A stretch of DNA of 13,833 nt, from positions 1 through 13,833 of the forward strand of contig CAMPET010000112.1 in assembly GCA_946803715.1 (NCBI GenBank). Reading direction: 5' to 3'. This document shows, piece after piece, positions 9,401 to 13,833 of this stretch (position 1 is the stretch's first letter; each line of letters opens with the position of its first letter). The position numbers and the translations under genes were made by a program. Origin of the DNA: Beroe ovata. Its lineage: Eukaryota; Ctenophora; Nuda; Beroida; Beroidae. The notes beneath the pieces are model-generated. The model was not told where the DNA came from. It did not search any database and worked only from the letters and a program-made list of their open reading frames with translations.

Positions 9401-12400
9401 CCAAATTTAGCCATCTCTGAGCCTAGTGGATCTTGACTATGTGAGACAAGTGTTGTCTGATACAAGGGCTATACTCCGCCAACGCCCCTTTTTTGCCCCA
9501 TTCCGCGGTCCGCCCCCCAAAGTCTCCCCTTCTTGCCCCCCAAATGCCCATTGTGTGCCCCTTTGCGGAAATCGCTCCCAAATTGCCCCCCTATATGCCC
9601 CTTAGGCTTAAGTTGTTCCCCTTTGCGCCCCTTTTGTGCCCCCTTGCGGGAACAACTCAAATCAAGGTGCACAAAGGGGGCAAAAAGGTGGCGCCCTTGG
9701 GGCACGCACCGGGCAAAAAAGGGGGGGCAAGGAGCATTTTGGGGCCAAAAGGGGCATTTGGGGGCGAAAGGGGAGCGTCGGTGGAGCAGTCAATGACCGA
9801 TACAAGTGTTATGTGATCAATTCACGAATAATGTTGTATACCAAGGTAAACTAAATACTTGCCGGGATGAATTATAACCATAACACTCAGCTCAGGGTTA
9901 AACTCAAAACAAAGGTCTGTATCCTCTTTGATGAAAAATCCCGCGAACTCTGCTCTCAGCCTCTGTAGATCAACAGGAAACTGAAAGTTCTCAATCTTGA
10001 CTCCGTTGACGGTCACCTCATAGAGCCGATGTGCGGTAATCTCCACCAGGATTCTGTTCTCGCCAACCACCAGACCAGGAAGATTAGCAATCTTTTCAGG
10101 CCTTACCCACTCTCCATTTTCCTTCTTGTTTTGTACAAGTTTGATATTTCCGGTCTTTATTCGGAAACCCAAATGATAGATATGATTATTATCTGTATTC
10201 ATTATATTGAAGCTAGAGCTACACTCAGTGCCCTCTTGATGATAAGTTGCTAGTAGGTTAAATCTTGTCAGAATGCCGGGACAAGGGCACCCATGACCAG
10301 GGTATTTGCGATAATCACACTTCTCCACAGAGTAGAGTGTACCTAGGAATAACATTACTCCTGAATTTAATAGTGAGGTCATAAAATTGTATAGTCAATA
10401 GCATAGTTCTAGATCTATAAACTGAACTAAGGGGGTCTGGGGCGATATAATGTGTCACAGTTCTCACCATGGACTACAGGTACTGGAGCTAAGAGTTCCA
10501 GGAAGAGGGTCATCATCGTTACCCTCGGCATCCAACCCATGTTCTGAACTACACGACGTGATGGCCATGGCCTCATTTTACCTACCATAGTTGTTATTAA
10601 GTTCGTTTAAAAATTCATGATATTTTTGTTAATTTTCTTGATACCACATTTTGTTTTTGAAGTATGGCGATTGGTGAATGGTGGGGATGCTAAATTTTGA
10701 GAAATTATGCATTTATGAAATGTCTCTTGGGAATGATTTGGGAATGATGCATAATAAAGTGTCCGTGTCAGTCCAAGCTACAACTGCGGAAATGGATCGA
10801 AGGCAAGGTCGAATGTAAACAACAGAGAGCTTCTTCTGATCTCCCTTCAGCTGGCTAAAACCTGTTCATTAGAATAGTCCATACTGTCAGTGTCACGTGA
10901 GCTTATTGTCCTTTTGTGTGAGTGGGCATTGGGCATAGATATTTTTGTATGAAATGTTTTTCGGAGGAATCCTGTCGGCCCTCTCTACTCTTATATTCTT
11001 ATAGAGTTAAAGGTATTATACCAGCAAGGAAAGTTAAACGACGTGTATTTCGCAATCATTAGCTACAAGCACAGTGTTACATAGACTACGAAGAGAAGCT
11101 AGGGTAGAGCAACGCCTTTTCACAGTCCAGACACAAAAAGAACCGCTTGATCATGAGTGATTTTGTCCAATTACAATAGAGAGCGTTGCTGCTCTAGAAT
11201 AGTAGAATGAACACAAATTACTCCTGGATAGAGCCAGGTTACCATGGATACTATCACATGGTTTTGATCATGTGCCCCCACATGTACAGGCAAGGTGTCA
11301 GTACATGAGGAGGGCTGTGTGTGGCGTGTGGCTGGAAATGGAGAGGAAGCTAACAGGAACAACTCATATCCTCACAAATCATCCTTTGCTCAACCTTCAG
11401 GTAAAGCTGAATGATATAATGGGGTTCCTTAGGGCGTCCTTAGGGGGACGCTGTGTTGCGGTCATGTCTGCAATTGACTCCGTAAAATGGGAATGTCTTC
11501 CAAAAATTCAATAACTGCTGAAAGTTATCAAGTTTATGGCTCACTGATCAGGCTTGACGTACAACGGTGGCAGGACACTATACATAGCAGATAGCGAGAG
11601 TAGCACAGTAAGATCGATGGAAATACCAGACTTCGCCGTGAAGAATGTAGCTGGCGGCGGTTTTGATCCGACTGACTTGTTTGCTTATGGTGACCAAGAC
11701 GGCAAGGGTAAGATAATATAATCTACTACAATCAGAGAGAGAAGGGGGAGGGGCGGAGTCACATCAATATATCACTGATCATGTGGATAGCACAACGGCG
11801 TGACAGTGAATAATGAATATGTTATCATACATCATGAATATCAATGAAATGAAAGGATTCATGAACATAATGAATACCTATCATTTACAGCATGGTTATG
11901 GCGGCGCAATAATACGCGCACACAATTATAATACACGATATTCAGGAACTGCCGCCAAGTTTCAGCACCCTGTTGGAATCCAGTGCACTGGACCCAGTAC
12001 TCTGCTTGTTGCTGACACCTATAACCACAAGATTAGGATAATTGACACCAAATCCAGGGTGGTGTCCACACTGCAAAGTGTCACCGGTCAGTTAGTGTGC
12101 GATTCACTGATATACCAAATTGTAGCGAACCAGGTATTTGAGTCAGTAGTCACGCAGGCACACTACTCCTAGGTTGAGCCACCAATCATAATGACCTTAC
12201 GATTCAACGCAACGTTTAAACTCCCCAATTCGGGGGTTGCCTCTTTAATGGGCGAAATGAAAATCTCTTCAGTAAAAAGTTGCCTTATTAAATCCATTAC
12301 CAGGCCTGCTGGAACCCTCCGGCTTAAGCTATGATTCCTGCTCGGGGAGCGTGTACATAAGCGACACGAACAACCACCGTATTATCGTGTGTCAAGACAC

Positions 12401-12960
12401 ACTAGATCATTGCAGTGGTGTCAATAGCACAGGAATGACGTGGTCACCACTAGAAATATCAGATCGTGGATTAAGATCTGCAAAGCTAACTTGTTCATCA
12501 TGGGGGGTCGCTGGTGGGCAGGTTTGCATTATTGATAACTCTTCTATTGTCAATGCTGAGTAGCATTATTTTAGACCCTATGATATTATAGTCACCCGGC
12601 GCCTCCTGTGCGAATATATTATGTAATACCTGAGATAACCTGCTCTCATGAATAACTTCTCTTTTCAAGGAGGAGAAGGGGGTGGAGGTGAGAGTCCTAC
12701 CTATTCAACTCGAGTTCAGGAACAAGCTGAACTCTTCTGCATCATCTCACATTAAGATACTGTCCCGGAAACTTGGCACTGGTCCAGCTGACACCAGTTC
12801 TGCTGACACCAGTTCTGCTGACACCAGTTCTGCTGACGCCAGTTTTACTGACACCAGTTCTACTGACACCAGTTTTTCTGATTCTGACATCCCGGTGACG
12901 GGAAAACTTGTGGAGATTCCTCTCTGTGGAAGAGAGCGGTCGATCGACCTTCTGATCACG
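6482..12960 (+). CDS. NHLRC2: NHLRC2: thioredoxin-like plus NHL beta-propeller protein, 3' end outside window
   Basis: Exons: 6482-6653, 6815-6992, 7223-7334, 7592-7729, 7849-7959, 8042-8327, 8564-8719, 11290-11400, 11552-11707, 11946-12086, 12304-12521, 12670-12960; every phase joins, giving 690 codons so far (human 726). Residues 1-60 match the helical start (ELQWVNSQPLSI). The thioredoxin-like domain (about 60-190) has DFFTYCCINC with Cys73, Cys74 and Cys77, then GVHSGKFSNEK, NISHPVVND and the cis-proline site CWPTL (144-148). The six-blade NHL propeller follows: SDTANNRIV, CDTFNHRIV, VAMAGTHQIW, IADSESSTVR, ADTYNHKIRIID and SDTNNHRIIV. Exon 12 is the start of the C-terminal beta domain and contains a 15-base coding repeat. 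Exon 12 ends at donor ACG|GTATCA; about 40 family residues remain unseen. The human protein is essential and linked to FINCA disease; its substrate is unknown. Intron 7 (8720-11289) contains another gene. Confidence 0.92.
7109..7168. repeat. Overlapping and adjacent palindromes in NHLRC2 intron 2
   Basis: AATTGAGCAA (7109-7118) pairs with TTGCTCAATT (7127-7136), and overlapping it AGCAAATTG (7121-7129) pairs with CAATTTGCT (7132-7140), so two hairpins are mutually exclusive. A separate perfect 14-base palindrome, GCCCGAATTCGGGC, follows at 7155-7168. Upstream, TTACACGGTAC occurs twice (about 7054 and 7084). Confidence 0.75.
8720..9475. other. First part of NHLRC2 intron 7, nothing recognised
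   Basis: This AT-rich intron sequence begins at the GTGAGT donor at 8720. I found no supported gene on either strand and no strong repeat, only a short CATAAGTG duplication near 9165. Confidence 0.5.
9476..9790. repeat. Strand-skewed C-rich/G-rich foldback with G-quadruplex motifs
   Basis: The first half (to about 9650) is built of many CCCC to CCCCCC runs separated by short A/T stretches such as TTGCCCC; the second half is the G-rich mirror. At the centre AGTTGTTCCC (9611-9620) and GGGAACAACT (9648-9657) are exact inverted repeats. The G-rich half contains runs at 9721-9727, 9741-9744, 9751-9754, 9760-9764 and 9770-9773, with loops of 5 to 6 bases between the last four, a canonical quadruplex motif. 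The left half has the same potential on the minus strand. It lies inside NHLRC2 intron 7, just past the stop of the minus-strand lectin gene. Open frames of 72 to 107 codons here are products of the composition, not genes. Confidence 0.8.
9822..10588 (-). CDS. Galectin-like lectin, probably secreted, nested in NHLRC2 intron 7
   Basis: Exon 1 is 10588-10468 on the minus strand and exon 2 is 10360-9822 (stop TGA). The 107-base intron is GT-AG (CATG|GTGAGA and TTCAG|GA) and joins in phase 1. In-frame starts lie at 10588, 10576 and 10540; counting from 10540 gives 203 residues. A hydrophobic segment near residues 8-24 (TMMTLFLELLAPVPVV) continues across the junction (VMLFLGTL), so it is a signal peptide or a membrane anchor. 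A short Cys-rich linker (CDYRKYPGHGCPCPG) precedes a galectin-type sugar-binding domain (about 70-190): SSSFNIMNTDNNHIYHLGFR, KLVQNKKENGEW, the core LVEITAHRLYEVTVNG and FQFPVDLQRL. Ligand residues His87, Arg91, Val100, Asn102, Trp109 and Glu113 are present; the usual Asn of HxNPR is Gly. Most galectins lack a signal peptide, so export by one would be unusual. A GC donor (CCCG|GCAAGT) near 9860 could continue splicing. Confidence 0.72.
10589..11289. other. Last part of NHLRC2 intron 7 and upstream region of the lectin gene
   Basis: This stretch lies upstream of the minus-strand lectin gene, so it should hold its promoter, and it ends at the NHLRC2 exon 8 acceptor (TGTACAG). A loose inverted repeat (CTAGGGTAGAGCAACGC at 11099-11115 against GCGTTGCTGCTCTAG at 11183-11197, with small gaps) lies near the end. 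GGGAATGAT is duplicated near 10728 and 10739. No further exon was found. Confidence 0.4.
12787..12876 (+). repeat. Six-copy 15-base coding minisatellite in NHLRC2 exon 12
   Basis: Units of 15 bases (consensus GCTGACACCAGTTCT) begin at 12787, 12802, 12817, 12832, 12847 and 12862, in frame, encoding Ala/Thr-Asp-Thr-Ser-Ser/Phe five-residue repeats. The first three copies are identical and the last three carry substitutions. The stretch lies between two predicted beta segments (HIKIL and GKLVEIPL) of the C-terminal domain, where a flexible loop would tolerate length change. Confidence 0.9.
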
Positions 12961-13074
12961 GTATCAATGCATACGCAGATCTATCATGATATTTGAAATT
13001 CTGATATATTCAAATGCATGCTAGTACACCCCTTCATAAAAGTTGAAACCTATCTCCCATAGGGAGGATAAGGT

Positions 13075-13156
13075 CCAAACCGAGGATAATTTTTTCAGGA
13101 CTATCTGAAAATTAATCCTCGGCCACGATTTAATCCTCGTTAGAAAGCTAATCCTC
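13075..13156. repeat. Hairpin plus evenly spaced TAATCCTC motifs
   Basis: CCGAGGATAATTTTTTCAG (13080-13098) pairs with CTGAAAATTAATCCTCGG (13105-13122) with small mismatches. TAATCCTC occurs at 13113-13120, 13131-13138 and 13149-13156, exactly 18 bases apart, and the near-complement GAGGATAA occurs at 13075 and 13082. It is downstream of NHLRC2 exon 12, probably in the last visible intron. Confidence 0.7.
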
Positions 13157-13173
13157 AGTCAAAGGAAAGGTTA

Positions 13174-13550
13174 AAATTGTGCGGTGTGGCATCTGGGGGC
13201 TGCGCCCCAGACCCCAGCTCTGTTTTCACTTTTCTATGATAATGATCATGATATGATCATGCATAATTTCTTAATTTGACCGAAATTTGGACAAACTTCA
13301 AAATCTAAATACAAAAAACTGTGCGGCGTGCGCCCCAGACCCCTGTTTTCATTTTCTCAACTCTGTATAAAATAGGGTAATCGGTAAAAATAGGATTGCG
13401 ATTTTGCAGATGCTTAAAATTCTAAAGCAGAAAACGGTGTATCTTCTGGGAAATGCGATCCTGGACTCCTACAAAAGTTTACCCTCGATCAAAACTAAGG
13501 TGCAAAATCTGTGGCTTCTGGGGGCTGCCTCCCATACCCCTGCTTCGTAC
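13174..13550. repeat. Dispersed GGGGCTGCGCCCC-type repeat, three fragments
   Basis: Related segments start near 13178 (GTGCGGTGTGGCATCTGGGG), 13320 (CTGTGCGGCGTGCGCCCCAG) and 13505 (TCTGTGGCTTCTGGGGGCTG). Each runs into a C-rich CCCAGACCCC- or CCCATACCCC-like end, and the first two then continue with GTTTTCA. They look like degraded copies of one repeat family. A plus-strand open frame across 13404-13721 has no conserved features and crosses these repeats, so it is not called. Confidence 0.55.
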
Positions 13551-13564
13551 TGCTTTGATAAATT

Positions 13565-13833
13565 GAGTACGCCAATCGTCACACAGGTCTGTTCTGACGT
13601 AATGGAGTCAACCTCAGCGCATTCCATCGAAATCATTCTTGCGTCACAGATACGCAGTGGTGTCAACTGTCAGCGAGTTGTGACGAATGAGTACTCCAAT
13701 CGTCACACAGGTCTGTTCTGACGTAATGGTGTCAGCGCATTCCATCGAAAGCATTCTTACGTCACAGATCAGCAGTGGTGTCAGCGAGTTGTGACGCGTC
13801 ATTACTCCAATCGCCGAACTGGCGGGTTAGGAG
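13565..13833. repeat. Tandem foldback repeat reaching the window end
   Basis: Two units of about 124 and 111 bases start near 13567 (GTACGCCAATCGTCACACAG) and 13691 (GTACTCCAATCGTCACACAG), and a third begins near 13802 and runs off the window. Each unit holds an internal inverted pair: CTGACGTAATG against CATTCTTGCGTCACAG or CATTCTTACGTCACAG. So each unit can fold back on itself. Copies differ by small deletions such as a loss near ACCTCAGCG. Confidence 0.8.

Noticed and set aside
9469-9854. Several overlapping open frames of 72 to 107 codons on both strands
   Set aside because: They exist because C-rich and G-rich runs lack stop codons. Their products are low-complexity Pro/Cys/Gly/Lys strings without domains, and they cross a foldback repeat.
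13404-13721. 105-codon plus-strand open frame
   Set aside because: It runs across dispersed and tandem repeats, resembles no NHLRC2 C-terminal residues and has no recognisable domain.
1-13833. CRISPR arrays, prokaryotic operons, phage or viral genes
   Set aside because: The repeats have neither CRISPR spacing nor unique spacers, coding regions are split by spliceosomal introns, and no viral or phage protein was recognised.

Overview
The window is nuclear DNA of an animal with a compact genome. The evidence is three recognisable metazoan or eukaryotic housekeeping genes cut by many short GT-AG introns, most of them 80 to 310 bases, and packed on one strand with only about 230 to 410 bases between stop and start codons. 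Together with many GC-rich foldback repeats in otherwise AT-rich DNA, this would fit a sponge (an Amphimedon-like demosponge). That taxonomic guess is inference only; another early-branching animal is possible. Nothing prokaryotic, viral or CRISPR-like was seen.

Layout. 1-1210 is non-coding and repeat-rich: two related inverted repeats, a third whose right arm carries three tandem 15-base units, and a small MITE-like element flanked by 10-base direct repeats. 1211-4069 is GNL1, a circularly permuted GTPase, in 11 exons. 4302-5281 is UBE2T, the E2 of the Fanconi anaemia pathway, in 4 exons with one GC-AG intron. 5592-6068 is an unrecognised 104-residue single-pass membrane protein in 2 exons. 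6482 to beyond the window is NHLRC2 (thioredoxin-like domain, NHL beta-propeller, C-terminal beta domain) with 12 exons visible; the last one or more are missing. The 2570-base intron 7 of NHLRC2 contains a complete two-exon gene on the opposite strand for a probably secreted galectin-like lectin (9822-10588). Just beyond its stop lies a strongly strand-skewed C-rich/G-rich foldback (about 9476-9790) with G-quadruplex motifs. 12961-13833 holds three repeat families: TAATCCTC-bearing hairpins, a GGGGCTGCGCCCC repeat, and tandem foldback units running off the window end.

The four plus-strand genes sit head to tail but do not form an obvious pathway: GNL1 is a GTPase of the ribosome-linked family, UBE2T acts in DNA crosslink repair, NHLRC2 is a thioredoxin/propeller protein, and the small membrane protein is unknown. 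The clustering is best read as genome compaction, although short shared intergenic regions could couple their transcription. Exon boundaries were placed by hand from splice signals, reading phase and remembered similarity to the human proteins. No alignment or search was run.
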